The notes: generated by a model not told the origin, from the sequence alone. A DNA stretch of 57,370 bases from an uncultured Bacteroides sp. (GCA_947074295.1 CAMTPC010000008.1:1-57370); one strand, 5' to 3'; positions 37,179-46,966 are shown, numbered from the stretch's first letter. Numbers and translations: made by a program.

Positions 37179-38111
37179 TTATTTTTGATTAATAGGGTTA
37201 TATATTTCGGCCATCATACAGCGGGCACTTCCACCTCCATACTGTTCAATTGTTGATATATCTATAGGTACCAACATATTATATGCAGATAATTGCTGTC
37301 GTTGTTGGTTGCTCAGAGCATCATAAGCCGACTGCGAAAGAATCAAGTACGGAATATTATCTGCTGATTCTACTTGGAGCATATTACCAGCAAAGTGATG
37401 TATTTGCTCTTGCGTCAATGCCACGATCAATTCTTTTCCTGAATTAAGCAGTGTAGCCATGACCATCATTTTTTCTTTTTCATCATCTATAGCATCAAAA
37501 CACACTAAAGCATATTTATCAGCTACACACATCATCACATTGGTATGATAAATAGGTAATCGCTTCTCATCAACACTTTGGTAAGCATGAAAAACACAAG
37601 GCGTATAACCGAAATCTGCGCAAAACTCCAAGAATAAACCTTCATCAGTACGTTCGGATAGAGCTGCATAAGCAATGCCAGCGTTTCGATCTAGAATCAT
37701 ACTTCCTGTACCTTCCAAATAATATCCCTCAGTCTCTTTGTTTGAATAATCAACCATTTGATTAATTTCAAAACCTACCTTCGTAAGATCTGCTAAGATA
37801 TCCATACGTCGCTCTAGCCGTCTGTTAGGCGCAAACATAGGATAAAGAGCTACACGGCCATCGCTATGAAAGCTCACCCAATTATTGGGAAAAATAGAAT
37901 CAGGTGTATGAGGCTGTGCCGTATCTACAACAGTTACAATATTAACACCTATCGCGCGTAATTTTGCAACCATATCCGTAAATTCTCGATGCGCTTTTTT
38001 TTGAATAGTCGATAAAGATTGACCATCCTTCTTTTGGAAGTAATTGTTAGCAGCAGTTTCTTCATTGAATCCAAAAGCAACTGGCTCAATCATTAATATA
38101 TGTGATGTCAT
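37179..38111 (-). CDS. ctlX: CtlX-type citrulline hydrolase (amidinotransferase fold)
   Basis: About 310 residues from the ATG at 38111 ([26 protein letters not shown], the typical CtlX start). Starting at 38138 would add nine residues and overlap the previous gene. Guanidine-modifying superfamily residues are present: D71 in [10 protein letters not shown]133 in YLEGTGSM, H189 in YHTNVMM and the nucleophile C298 in [12 protein letters not shown]. CtlX enzymes split citrulline to ornithine, CO2 and ammonia without carbamoyl phosphate. The adjacent deiminase-like gene and rocD make that role likely here. Specificity is inferred from family and context. Confidence 0.85.
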   Translation of the reverse strand: MTSHILMIEPVAFGFNEETAANNYFQKKDGQSLSTIQKKAHREFTDMVAKLRAIGVNIVTVVDTAQPHTPDSIFPNNWVSFHSDGRVALYPMFAPNRRLERRMDILADLTKVGFEINQMVDYSNKETEGYYLEGTGSMILDRNAGIAYAALSERTDEGLFLEFCADFGYTPCVFHAYQSVDEKRLPIYHTNVMMCVADKYALVCFDAIDDEKEKMMVMATLLNSGKELIVALTQEQIHHFAGNMLQVESADNIPYLILSQSAYDALSNQQRQQLSAYNMLVPIDISTIEQYGGGSARCMMAEIYNPINQK

Positions 38112-38124
38112 AGTAATGCAAGTG

Positions 38125-39045
38125 TTAATCGTTAGCACGTATCAACGGGAAAGTTGAGCAACGTAAAAGCCCACCCATTTTAGATATTTCATGATAGGGA
38201 ACACGTTCTACAACCATTGACCACTCCTCTTCTAGATAGCGGTTGAGGCGATCAAATCGCTGTTCGCTCACTACCACTTGAGGGGATATAGAAAACACAT
38301 TGGTATTCATATGATACATTTCTTCTTGGGTGATATGAAATAAATTGGCTTTTCCAAACACGTCTACAACAGTCTCATATGATTTCTCATCCAAAAAGCC
38401 CTCCTTATATATGATAGCTTTCCCCTTGCTTACTGGCATAAAAGTACAGTCTAGATGTAGCACACCATTCCAAGGGTCAACATTACTTTTTTTCAATTCG
38501 AGGGGAATAAATGTTTTCTCAGGACATACCTCTTTCAGAAAATCAAAAGCATAACTATTGGTACGGGCAGTTTTCATCTGTGAATAATCAGGCCGTGAAT
38601 ACATGCCGACAAACACCAGATCGTCATACAATACAATATCACCACCTTCTACATGTGCTTTCTCTGGCAGATTATAAATCTTATTATAAGCGATCTGATT
38701 ATAAACGGTCTCGTATGCTTCCTTTTCATCCTCTCTATCGGGAATGATATTAGAAACAATAACTTTATCATTAATGACAAAACCTACATCACGTGCAAAG
38801 ATCTGATTACAATTATCCAAAGTCCAAGGACGGAAAATCTGCACGTTATATCTAGACAAGACACGCTCGAACATATTCATTTCCTTATATACATCCTCTT
38901 CGCGCGGATATATACCTAGAGAAACTGTTTCGTATGATTTGGCATCATATGTCTCTTCCAAAGTGGGTACCCGCCCTAATGATCCAGGCTGTCCCAATAC
39001 TACTGATTTAAGTGTCGACGTTTCGTTATTGATGTACAGTTGCAT
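38125..39045 (-). CDS. Arginine deiminase / DDAH-superfamily amidinohydrolase
   Basis: About 306 residues from the ATG at 39045 (MQLYINNETSTLKSVVLG), which lies 19 bases from a perfect promoter. The upstream-extended frame would start before the -7 box. Superfamily residues are D86 in FARDVGF, E133 and D136 in HVEGGD, H197 in LHLDCTF and the nucleophile C296 in GGLLRCSTFPL. The fold acts on arginine-like guanidines. Possible reactions are arginine to citrulline (deiminase), arginine to ornithine (as in cyanobacterial ArgZ) or methylarginine hydrolysis. Heading an operon with ctlX and rocD, arginine to citrulline fits best. It is separated from ctlX by 13 bases. Confidence 0.83.
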   Translation of the reverse strand: MQLYINNETSTLKSVVLGQPGSLGRVPTLEETYDAKSYETVSLGIYPREEDVYKEMNMFERVLSRYNVQIFRPWTLDNCNQIFARDVGFVINDKVIVSNIIPDREDEKEAYETVYNQIAYNKIYNLPEKAHVEGGDIVLYDDLVFVGMYSRPDYSQMKTARTNSYAFDFLKEVCPEKTFIPLELKKSNVDPWNGVLHLDCTFMPVSKGKAIIYKEGFLDEKSYETVVDVFGKANLFHITQEEMYHMNTNVFSISPQVVVSEQRFDRLNRYLEEEWSMVVERVPYHEISKMGGLLRCSTFPLIRAND

Positions 39046-39063
39046 ATATATCTTATTTTTATG

Positions 39064-39094
39064 CAAATGTATAGTTTTGTTTCTTACACGCAAA
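39064..39094 (-). promoter_or_regulatory. Promoter of the arginine catabolic operon
   Basis: On the minus strand TTTG (39091-39094), 19 bases, TACATTTG (39064-39071), a perfect consensus 19 bases upstream of the preferred ATG. Confidence 0.76.
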
Positions 39095-39305
39095 CATTTA
39101 CAATACATTTTTCCACACATATAATAGAATTCGTGTTATAATGCTTCTATTTATAGAAGTAAACAATCATTATCATCTATCAAATAGGCATTAAAGAATC
39201 ACTTAGACAATCTCAATGTCAATCTTAAAAGCATTTACAAACTAATCTGTCGAAGAAAAGACACTTTATCTACACAAAAAGACAAAACATTTAAAAATAT
39301 GTGCT

Positions 39306-39313
39306 TATTTTTG
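39306..39313 (+). promoter_or_regulatory. Putative -7 element of the symporter gene
   Basis: TATTTTTG 25 bases upstream of the symporter ATG. No -33 TTTG at the proper distance. It lies in the 292-base divergent region shared with the arginine operon. Confidence 0.42.
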
Positions 39314-39337
39314 TGAACATGATAAATATTTAGAACC

Positions 39338-40504
39338 ATGAAAAAAATACGAGTCGGACTACTTGCACGAATCATTATCGCTATCCTATTGGGCATTGCC
39401 TTTGGTTTTCTTTTCCCCGAAGGATTAGTACGCCTTTTCATTACATTCAACTCTATCTTTAGTGAATTTCTAAGCTTCTGTATCCCATTAATTATTGTGG
39501 GACTTGTTACAGTAGCAATTGCCGATATAGGCAAGAATGCAGGTCGCATGTTGCTCATCACAGCTATTATTGCATACGGAGCTACATTGTTTTCGGGCTT
39601 TCTGGCCTATTTCACAGGTGCTACCCTATTTCCACATCTCATAACTCCTGAAAGTTCTGTCAGTCAAATAACTGACGTACCAGAGTTATTGCCATTTTTC
39701 ACGATAAAGATTCCACCTTTAATGAATGTAATGACAGCACTGATCATGTCATTCGTAGTCGGACTAGGTATTGCCAAATTACAAGGGCGCGCATTAAAGA
39801 ACTGTGCACAAGAATTCCAGCAAATCATCATTAAACTGATTGATAGTGTCATCATACCATTATTACCCATTTATATCTTCGGCATATTCTTGAACATGAC
39901 CTGCACCGGACAAGTATTCTCAGTTTTATTGGTATTTGCCAAAATCATCGGCGTAATCTTTATTTTGCATATCTTCCTATTGATCTTTCAATATGCCATT
40001 GCTGGCTCTATAGTGCGGCGCAACCCGTTTGTTTTGCTCTACCGCATGCTACCTGCCTATTTCACGGCCTTAGGCACACAGTCATCTGCCGCTACTATTC
40101 CTGTTACTTTAGAGCAAACAGAAAAAAATGGTGTTTCTGAAGATATCGCTGGATTTGTTGTTCCACTCTGCGCAACCATACACCTTTCGGGGAGTACTAT
40201 GAAGATCGTGGCTTGCGCTTTAGCACTTATGATAATGCAGGGGATCAGTTTTGATTTTGCACAATTTGCAGGTTTCATATTCATGCTTGGTATCACAATG
40301 GTGGCTGCTCCTGGTGTGCCTGGCGGAGCCATCATGGCCTCGCTTGGAGTACTCAGTTCCATATTAGGTTTCGACGAATCCGCACAGGCTCTTATGATTG
40401 CATTATATATAGCAATGGATAGCTTCGGCACAGCATGCAATGTCACTGGCGATGGCGCCATAGCCCTAGTAGTGGACAAGATCGCAAAAGTGATAAAGAA
40501 GTAG
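39338..40504 (+). CDS. SLC1-type dicarboxylate/amino-acid:cation symporter
   Basis: 388 residues, inner membrane, eight or so helices. Family signatures are present: the serine-rich re-entrant loop GTQSSAATIPVTLEQ (HP1) and, in the C-terminal part, MDSFGTACNVTGDGA, matching the DxxxTxxNVxGD substrate and cation site. Members import glutamate, aspartate, serine/threonine or dicarboxylates with Na+ or H+. It is transcribed away from the arginine operon and shares its control region. Whether the two are co-regulated is not shown by sequence; its substrate may simply be an acidic or neutral amino acid. Confidence 0.92.
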   Translation: MKKIRVGLLARIIIAILLGIAFGFLFPEGLVRLFITFNSIFSEFLSFCIPLIIVGLVTVAIADIGKNAGRMLLITAIIAYGATLFSGFLAYFTGATLFPHLITPESSVSQITDVPELLPFFTIKIPPLMNVMTALIMSFVVGLGIAKLQGRALKNCAQEFQQIIIKLIDSVIIPLLPIYIFGIFLNMTCTGQVFSVLLVFAKIIGVIFILHIFLLIFQYAIAGSIVRRNPFVLLYRMLPAYFTALGTQSSAATIPVTLEQTEKNGVSEDIAGFVVPLCATIHLSGSTMKIVACALALMIMQGISFDFAQFAGFIFMLGITMVAAPGVPGGAIMASLGVLSSILGFDESAQALMIALYIAMDSFGTACNVTGDGAIALVVDKIAKVIKK

Positions 40505-40555
40505 TAGCGCTTTAATCTTGCTATAAAGGTCGAGCTTCATTTATTTATAAAAAAT

Positions 40556-40594
40556 AAAAACCATGTCGATAGAGTTATACCGACATGGTTTTTT
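40556..40594. terminator. Bidirectional terminator between the symporter gene and carB
   Basis: AAAAACCATGTCG (40556-40568) pairs with CGACATGGTTTTT (40581-40593) over a 12-base loop, with T-runs on both sides. It serves both convergent genes. Confidence 0.86.
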
Positions 40595-40619
40595 AGTTTA
40601 AGACAAGTAGCTAGATGTC

Positions 40620-43600
40620 TTACTTATATTCTTCCCAACTTTTGATAGCGATATCATCAATGCTCATCGTGCAGAATGAGTTAATGAAAGCGCTCGCCAA
40701 ACGAGCGTTGGTTATTAATGGAATATTGAGGTCGATAGCGGCACGACGTATCTTGTAACCGTTGCTCAACTCGCCAGCAGTAAGATTTTTTGGTATATTC
40801 ACCACCATATCTATCTCTTTATTATGGAGCATATCTAATGCTTGAGGATATTTACCTTCATCGCTTGGCCAGTAAACCAATGTATTTTCAATACCATTTT
40901 CCAGCAATGCGCGATGTGTGCCACCTGTAGCAAATAGCTTATAGCCTTTGTTTACTAACATACGAGCAGCATCCATCATATCTGCCTTTTGCTTCATGGT
41001 ACCTGTAGAAAGAAGTATATTCTTTTCGGGTATACGATAGCCCACAGAAAGCATTGCTTTCAATACGGCACACGAAGTATCAGAACCGATACAACCTACC
41101 TCACCAGTAGAAGCCATGTCAACGCCCAACACAGGGTCAGCCTTTTGCAGACGGTTGAACGAGAATTGTGACGCTTTGATACCCACGTAATCCAATTCAA
41201 AGAGATTCTTTGATGGTTTCTCTACCGGCAAACCAAGCATTACCTTTGTAGCAAGTTCGATAAAGTTGATCTTCAGCACTTTGCTTACAAATGGGAAAGA
41301 GCGGCTAGCACGTAGATTACATTCGATTACTTTGATATCATTGTCTTTCGCCAAATATTGAATGTTGAAAGGACCAGAAATGTTCAAAGCTTTAGCAATC
41401 TCCTTACTAATGCGCTTGATGCGACGAACAGTCTCAACATATAGCTTTTGCGGAGGGAATTGGATCGTAGCATCACCCGAGTGCACACCTGCAAACTCAA
41501 TATGTTCACTGATTGCATAGGCAATGATCTCACCATTTTGGGCCACTGCATCCATTTCTACTTCCTTGGCATGTTCTATAAATTGGCTTACTACCACAGG
41601 ATGTTTCTTCGAGATATTAGCAGCCAACTTCAAGAAACGTTCCAGCTCTTCGCTGTTCGAACATACATTCATAGCAGCACCGCTCAACACGTAAGATGGG
41701 CGAACCAATACAGGGAAACCAACTTCATCTACAAACTCATTGATATCATCCATTGATGTCAATTCTCTCCAACGTGGTTGATCTACACCAATGCGGTCGA
41801 GCATAGCCGAGAATTTCTCACGGTCTTCAGCATTGTCAATACTCTTGGCAGAAGTACCTAGAATATTTACATGCTGTGCATCCAGGCGAAGAGCTAGGTT
41901 GTTAGGAATCTGACCTCCGGTTGATACGATCACACCATGAGGGTTCTCTAGTTCGATGATATCCATCACACGTTCGAATGTCAACTCATCAAAGTATAGA
42001 CGATCACACATGTCATAATCCGTAGATACAGTCTCTGGATTGTAGTTGATCATCACACTGCGATAGCCTTCTTTGCGAATAGTCTCTAGAGCTTGTACAC
42101 CACACCAGTCAAATTCGACTGAAGAACCAATGCGATAAGCACCCGAGCCCAATACCACGATTGACTTATGATCGCCAGTGTAATGAACATCATTAGCTAT
42201 ACCGCTATAAGTCAGATACAGATAATTGGTCTGTGCAGGATATTCAGCAGCAAGTGTATCGATTTGCTTCACCACTGGTACTACTCCCACATGCTTACGA
42301 TAGTTGCGAATAGCCAAGATACCATCTTCCATCTCGCCATCAAAATGGATAGCACGAGCTACTTGGAAATCAGAGAAACCTTGTACTTTAGCTTTACGCA
42401 ATAGCTCGACCGGCAAGTCTGCCAATTGTTTATGATTATTGCCCCAGTTATTTAGCTCTTCCGAAGTCTTCATGATATTATCTAGCTTCTGTAAGAACCA
42501 TTTATCGATCTTTGTCAAATCATGAATCTGATCGATAGTATAGCCTGCACGCATCGCCTTCGAGATGACGAAAATACGTTTGTCAGTTGGTTCACGCAGG
42601 GCTTTGTCGATATCGGCAATCACCAACTCTTTGTTTTCCACAAAGCCATGCATACCTTGACCGATCATACGAAGACCTTTCTGGATGGCTTCTTCGAATG
42701 TACGACCGATAGCCATTACCTCACCTACTGATTTCATAGATGAACCCAACTCCTTGTCTACACCATGGAATTTACCCAAGTCCCAACGTGGAATCTTACA
42801 TACCACATAGTCAAGCGCTGGTTCGAAAAAAGCACTTGTAGTCTTTGTAACCGAATTTTTCAGATCGAAAAGTCCATAGCCTAGACCTAGCTTAGCTGCT
42901 ACAAAAGCCAAAGGATAACCAGTTGCTTTAGAAGCAAGCGCTGATGAACGGCTGAGACGAGCATTTACTTCAATAACGCGATAGTCTTCTGACTCTGGAT
43001 CGAAAGCATACTGCACATTACACTCGCCCACGATACCAATATGGCGAATGATGCGGATAGCCAATTCGCGAAGTTTATGGTATTCGCTGTTGGTCAGTGT
43101 TTGTGATGGAGCAATAACGATGGACTCACCTGTATGGATACCCAGTGGGTCGAAATTTTCCATGTTACAAACCGTGATACAGTTGTCAAAACGGTCACGC
43201 ACCACTTCGTACTCCACTTCTTTCCAGCCACGCAATGATTTTTCTACCAATACCTGTGGTGAGAAAGAGAAAGCCTTTTCGACCAACACATTCAGTTCTT
43301 CTTCGTTGTCGCAGAAGCCTGATCCTAGACCACCCAAGGCATAGGCAGCACGGACAATGACAGGATAACCCAAGTTTGCAGCAGCGCGACGAGCGTCAGC
43401 TGCATTTTCTACAGCTTCGCTCTTAATGGTCTTCACATCAATCTCATTGAGTTTCTCAACGAAAAGCTCGCGGTCTTCTGTGTCTATGATAGCTTGTACT
43501 GGCGTACCCAGTACTTTCACATTGTATTTCTCAAGGATGTTTGCTTTGTAGAGTTCCACACCACAGTTCAATGCAGTCTGTCCACCAAAAGCCAACATGA

Positions 43601-43853
43601 TGCCATCAGGTTTCTCTTTTTGAATAACTTTCTCCACAAAATAAGGAGTCACTGGCAAGAAGTAAATCTGATCAGCTACACCTTCACTGGTTTGTACAGT
43701 AGCGATATTAGGATTGATAAGGATAGTCTCAATACCTTCTTCCTTCAAGGCTTTTAGAGCCTGCGAACCAGAGTAGTCGAACTCGCCGGCTTCACCAATT
43801 TTCAGAGCGCCCGAACCAAGGAGCAATACTTTCTTTATATTTTGTTCTTTCAT
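40620..43853 (-). CDS. carB: Carbamoyl-phosphate synthase, large (ammonia) subunit
   Basis: 1077 residues, the standard length. Two homologous ATP-grasp halves are visible: the first opens with KKVLLLGSGALKIGEAGEFDYSG and the second with KSIVVLGSGAYRIGSSVEFDWCG. VIEVNARLSRSSALASKATGYP and VIECNLRASRSFPFVSKVL mark the two ATP/metal sites. The C-terminal allosteric MGS-like domain (about 935-1077) includes LFATGGTHRALLENGI. It makes carbamoyl phosphate for pyrimidines and arginine from ammonia released by CarA. It starts nine bases after carA. Confidence 0.97.
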   Translation of the reverse strand: MKEQNIKKVLLLGSGALKIGEAGEFDYSGSQALKALKEEGIETILINPNIATVQTSEGVADQIYFLPVTPYFVEKVIQKEKPDGIMLAFGGQTALNCGVELYKANILEKYNVKVLGTPVQAIIDTEDRELFVEKLNEIDVKTIKSEAVENAADARRAAANLGYPVIVRAAYALGGLGSGFCDNEEELNVLVEKAFSFSPQVLVEKSLRGWKEVEYEVVRDRFDNCITVCNMENFDPLGIHTGESIVIAPSQTLTNSEYHKLRELAIRIIRHIGIVGECNVQYAFDPESEDYRVIEVNARLSRSSALASKATGYPLAFVAAKLGLGYGLFDLKNSVTKTTSAFFEPALDYVVCKIPRWDLGKFHGVDKELGSSMKSVGEVMAIGRTFEEAIQKGLRMIGQGMHGFVENKELVIADIDKALREPTDKRIFVISKAMRAGYTIDQIHDLTKIDKWFLQKLDNIMKTSEELNNWGNNHKQLADLPVELLRKAKVQGFSDFQVARAIHFDGEMEDGILAIRNYRKHVGVVPVVKQIDTLAAEYPAQTNYLYLTYSGIANDVHYTGDHKSIVVLGSGAYRIGSSVEFDWCGVQALETIRKEGYRSVMINYNPETVSTDYDMCDRLYFDELTFERVMDIIELENPHGVIVSTGGQIPNNLALRLDAQHVNILGTSAKSIDNAEDREKFSAMLDRIGVDQPRWRELTSMDDINEFVDEVGFPVLVRPSYVLSGAAMNVCSNSEELERFLKLAANISKKHPVVVSQFIEHAKEVEMDAVAQNGEIIAYAISEHIEFAGVHSGDATIQFPPQKLYVETVRRIKRISKEIAKALNISGPFNIQYLAKDNDIKVIECNLRASRSFPFVSKVLKINFIELATKVMLGLPVEKPSKNLFELDYVGIKASQFSFNRLQKADPVLGVDMASTGEVGCIGSDTSCAVLKAMLSVGYRIPEKNILLSTGTMKQKADMMDAARMLVNKGYKLFATGGTHRALLENGIENTLVYWPSDEGKYPQALDMLHNKEIDMVVNIPKNLTAGELSNGYKIRRAAIDLNIPLITNARLASAFINSFCTMSIDDIAIKSWEEYK

Positions 43854-43862
43854 TATCGTCGG

Positions 43863-44942
43863 TTATTTTAGCAGATTTACAAAATCATCAAACAAAAACT
43901 CAGTATCTGTTGGCCCACTAGCCGCTTCTGGATGAAACTGCGCTGAGAACCAAGGATTGTCCTTATGCTTGATACCCTCATTAGAACCATCATTCATATT
44001 GATGAAAAGTGGTTCCCAACCATCGCCAAGTGTATTATTATCCACAGCATAACCATGATTTTGTGAAGTCACAAAACAGCGATTTGTACCTACCATACGC
44101 ACGGGCTGATTGTGACTGCGGTGACCATATTTCAGTTTGTAGATTTTAGCACCACCTGCTTTAGATAGCAATTGGTTACCCATACAGATACCAAAGATTG
44201 GCAACTGGGGATTTTCCATTGCTTTGCGTATATTTTGGACGGCGGCATCACAAGTGTCAGGGTCACCAGGACCATTCGAGATAAACAATCCATCAAATTC
44301 TAGCTGATTGAAGTCGTAGTTCCATGGCACACGAATCACCTCTACATCACGCTTTAACAGACAGCGGATGATGTTTGACTTTACACCACAATCCACCAAC
44401 ACCACTTTCTTCTTGTCTTTTCCTTCATTATATCGGATGACCTCCTTGCAACTTACTTGGTCCACATAATTGATACCTGCATATACTGCTTCAGGCACAT
44501 TTTCGGGTTCATCATCGAAAACGATCTTTCCCATCATCACACCATGCTCACGCAACACTTTAGTCAGCTCGCGTGTATCGATGCCAGTGATACCAGGCAC
44601 TTTCTCGCGCTTCAACCACTCGGCCAAGCTTTCCACTGCATTCCAATGGCTATACTCCTCTGAGTAATCGCTGACAATGATTGCATCTGCGTGAATCTTG
44701 TCACTTTCCATAAACACTGGCAATCCATTTGAATCGAAAGTAAAAGGAGGCACACCATAATTACCAATCAATGGGTAAGTAAGTGTCATCAACTGTCCGG
44801 CATACGAAGGGTCAGTCAAACTCTCAGGATAACCGGTCATAGCTGTATTAAACACAACCTCACCAGCCACCGGCTTTTCGTAGCCAAACGACTTGCCATG
44901 GAAACGGCTCCCGTCGTCAAGGATTAAAGTTACATTTCTCAT
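43863..44942 (-). CDS. carA: Carbamoyl-phosphate synthase, small (glutaminase) subunit
   Basis: 359 residues. The N-terminal CarA domain (DDGSRFHGKSFG, FNTAMTGYPESLTDPSYAGQ) is followed by a class I glutamine amidotransferase with nucleophile C253 in GICMGNQLLS and the HPE motif in QFHPEA. It releases ammonia from glutamine for CarB. The 112-base gap upstream holds a repeat and hairpin described separately. Confidence 0.97.
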   Translation of the reverse strand: MRNVTLILDDGSRFHGKSFGYEKPVAGEVVFNTAMTGYPESLTDPSYAGQLMTLTYPLIGNYGVPPFTFDSNGLPVFMESDKIHADAIIVSDYSEEYSHWNAVESLAEWLKREKVPGITGIDTRELTKVLREHGVMMGKIVFDDEPENVPEAVYAGINYVDQVSCKEVIRYNEGKDKKKVVLVDCGVKSNIIRCLLKRDVEVIRVPWNYDFNQLEFDGLFISNGPGDPDTCDAAVQNIRKAMENPQLPIFGICMGNQLLSKAGGAKIYKLKYGHRSHNQPVRMVGTNRCFVTSQNHGYAVDNNTLGDGWEPLFINMNDGSNEGIKHKDNPWFSAQFHPEAASGPTDTEFLFDDFVNLLK

Positions 44943-44952
44943 CGATATATAT

Positions 44953-45041
44953 TAATATGCTAATGTGCCAATATGCCAATATATCCAAATGACTACTTAA
45001 TAGTTGTCAGTACAAAGGATATATAAGCATATTGACACATA
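44953..45041 (-). repeat. Tandem 8-mers and long inverted repeat in the carA leader
   Basis: On the plus strand four consecutive 8-base units read TAATATGC, TAATGTGC, CAATATGC, CAATATAT (44953-44984). The segment 44962-44976 is the inverse of 45027-45041 except for positions that pair G-U, or mismatch at the end, in the minus-strand transcript. The resulting hairpin of about 14 pairs has a loop of 50 bases and sits between the PurF-like stop and the carA ATG. It may be an attenuation or processing structure. Confidence 0.5.
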
Positions 45042-45054
45042 ATATAGAATAAAT

Positions 45055-46938
45055 TTAAAACTGATAAACTTGCTCAATATAATTGATAAACGCTTCATTC
45101 AAAAGCTTTACCCCACCCGGTGTCGGGTAGTCGCCGCTGAAATACCAGTCGCCTTTATGATTGGGGCACGACTCATGCAAACCACTTAAGGGCTGGTAGA
45201 CGATCTCTACCGTAGCGTTAATCCCTTTTGGAGTCAGCAGCTCAACCATCTTGTCCGATATTTCCTCATCGGTAAATGGAGCATATATTTCTTTGACATA
45301 GTTCACCATTTGTTCTTTTGGCAAACCCACTTGTTCTTTTGATTTGCGATAAGCAGAAGCAATGATGTCTTTCATATCACGCTCCTTCAACAATTCGATA
45401 GCAGCCTTGAAAGCGATAAACTCACTCATGCGTGCCATGTCTATACCATAGTAATCGGGGTATCGCACTTGAGGCGAAGAACTTACTATCACAATCTTTT
45501 TAGGATTGAGACGGTCCAATATGCTGATGATGCTTTGACGGAGTGTAGTACCACGCACGATGCTATCATCTATCACCACCAGATTGTCTACATGTGGGAC
45601 AATGCTTCCATAAGTGACGTCATAAACGTGTGCTGCCAAATCATTGCGACTGTTTCCTTCGGCTATGAAGGTGCGAAGCTTGATATCTTTTATCGCTACT
45701 TTCTCACTACGGATACGCTTGGCCAGAATTTTATTAAGTTCTTCCATATTAGGATTGTGTCCTAAAGCGGCGATATCTTTTATTTTAGTTTCGTTGAGGT
45801 AGTTGTCAAGTCCTTCCAACATGCCGTAAAAAGCGACTTCGGCTGTGTTGGGGATAAAAGAGAATACAGTATTATCCAAGTCGTTGTTGATGGATTTAAG
45901 GATACGTGGGATCAATTTTTCGCCCAGCAATTTACGCTCCTTATATATATCCATATCACTGCCGCGAGAGAAGTAGATCCGCTCGAAAGAGCATGCTTTC
46001 TTTTCGCGTGCCTTGTTGACTTGTGATGTTCTGACTTTTCCCTGCTTATTGATGAAGAGCGCCTGTCCGGGCTGTAGTTCCTTGATATTATCTGCCGAAA
46101 CATTGAAAGCAGTTTGTATTACCGGACGCTCAGAAGCCAATACGGCAATCTCATCGTCTTGATACCAGAAGGCTGGGCGAATACCCCACGGATCGCGAAT
46201 GGCAAATGACTCTCCACTACCGGTAAGACCACAAATCACATAACCACCATCCCATTCTTTACTGGAGCTTCTCATCACATTGGCCAAATCGATATGATCT
46301 TCGATATAATGCGTGATGTCCATTCCTGTGAGTCCATCAGCCTCAGCTAGGTTGAAAAGTCGCTCTACTTCGCGGTCCAATCTGTGTCCCACTTGTTCGA
46401 GCATAATGTAGGTATCGGCATATTTGCGTGGATGTTGTCCGATGGCAGTGATACGTGCAAATGTTTCATCTACATTTGTCATATTGAAGTTGCCACATAG
46501 AGCCAGATTTTTGGCACGCCAGTTATTTCTTCTTAGAAACGGGTGTACGAACGAGATTCCAGTACGGCCAGTAGTCGAATAGCGCAAATGCCCCATATAG
46601 ACTTCACCGGCAAAAGGCAAAACCTTTTTGGCGTATTCAGCATCATGCATCTGCTCTTTGGTGAGTCCTTTGAAGTTGTTTTGCACAGCTTCAAAAATCT
46701 CAGTAATCGCATCCGACCCTAATGCTCTTTCGCGAAACATATACTCCTCGCCAGGGTTTGCTTCAAGTTTCACACAGGCCAATCCCGCTCCTTCTTGTCC
46801 GCGATTGTGCTGTTTTTCCATCAGCAGATATAGCTTGTTTAAGCCATACATCCATGTGCCATACTTTTTTTCGTAGTAATCCAGCGGTTTAAGCAAGCGA
46901 ATCATCGCAACCCCGCATTCATGCTTCAATTGTTCCAT
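45055..46938 (-). CDS. PurF-like glutamine amidotransferase/phosphoribosyltransferase, divergent long form
   Basis: 627 residues, well over the roughly 470-500 of normal PurF. The N-terminal class II glutaminase begins at HECGVAM (C8) and has HNRGQEGAG and GHLRYSTTGRTG. The usual HNGN oxyanion motif reads LCGN (147-150), so the key asparagine is cysteine. The SDSE-type motif is also changed (ADTYIM, 174-179). The phosphoribosyltransferase PRPP loop is intact: VVIDDSIVRGTT (454-465). The C-terminal extension ends with TPGGVKLLNEAFINYIE. PurF transfers glutamine nitrogen to PRPP in purine synthesis; this may be a paralogue with another acceptor or weakened glutaminase. It is located between glmS and carA in one run of minus-strand genes. 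Confidence 0.82.
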   Translation of the reverse strand: MEQLKHECGVAMIRLLKPLDYYEKKYGTWMYGLNKLYLLMEKQHNRGQEGAGLACVKLEANPGEEYMFRERALGSDAITEIFEAVQNNFKGLTKEQMHDAEYAKKVLPFAGEVYMGHLRYSTTGRTGISFVHPFLRRNNWRAKNLALCGNFNMTNVDETFARITAIGQHPRKYADTYIMLEQVGHRLDREVERLFNLAEADGLTGMDITHYIEDHIDLANVMRSSSKEWDGGYVICGLTGSGESFAIRDPWGIRPAFWYQDDEIAVLASERPVIQTAFNVSADNIKELQPGQALFINKQGKVRTSQVNKAREKKACSFERIYFSRGSDMDIYKERKLLGEKLIPRILKSINNDLDNTVFSFIPNTAEVAFYGMLEGLDNYLNETKIKDIAALGHNPNMEELNKILAKRIRSEKVAIKDIKLRTFIAEGNSRNDLAAHVYDVTYGSIVPHVDNLVVIDDSIVRGTTLRQSIISILDRLNPKKIVIVSSSPQVRYPDYYGIDMARMSEFIAFKAAIELLKERDMKDIIASAYRKSKEQVGLPKEQMVNYVKEIYAPFTDEEISDKMVELLTPKGINATVEIVYQPLSGLHESCPNHKGDWYFSGDYPTPGGVKLLNEAFINYIEQVYQF

Positions 46939-46966
46939 TAAATATATAAAAGTTTATTCTATTCAA

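Noticed and set aside
39046..39120. Longer N-terminus for the arginine deiminase-like protein
   Set aside because: It would begin upstream of the -7 box and adds a Cys/Lys-rich stretch unlike the family; the start at 39045 follows a perfect promoter.
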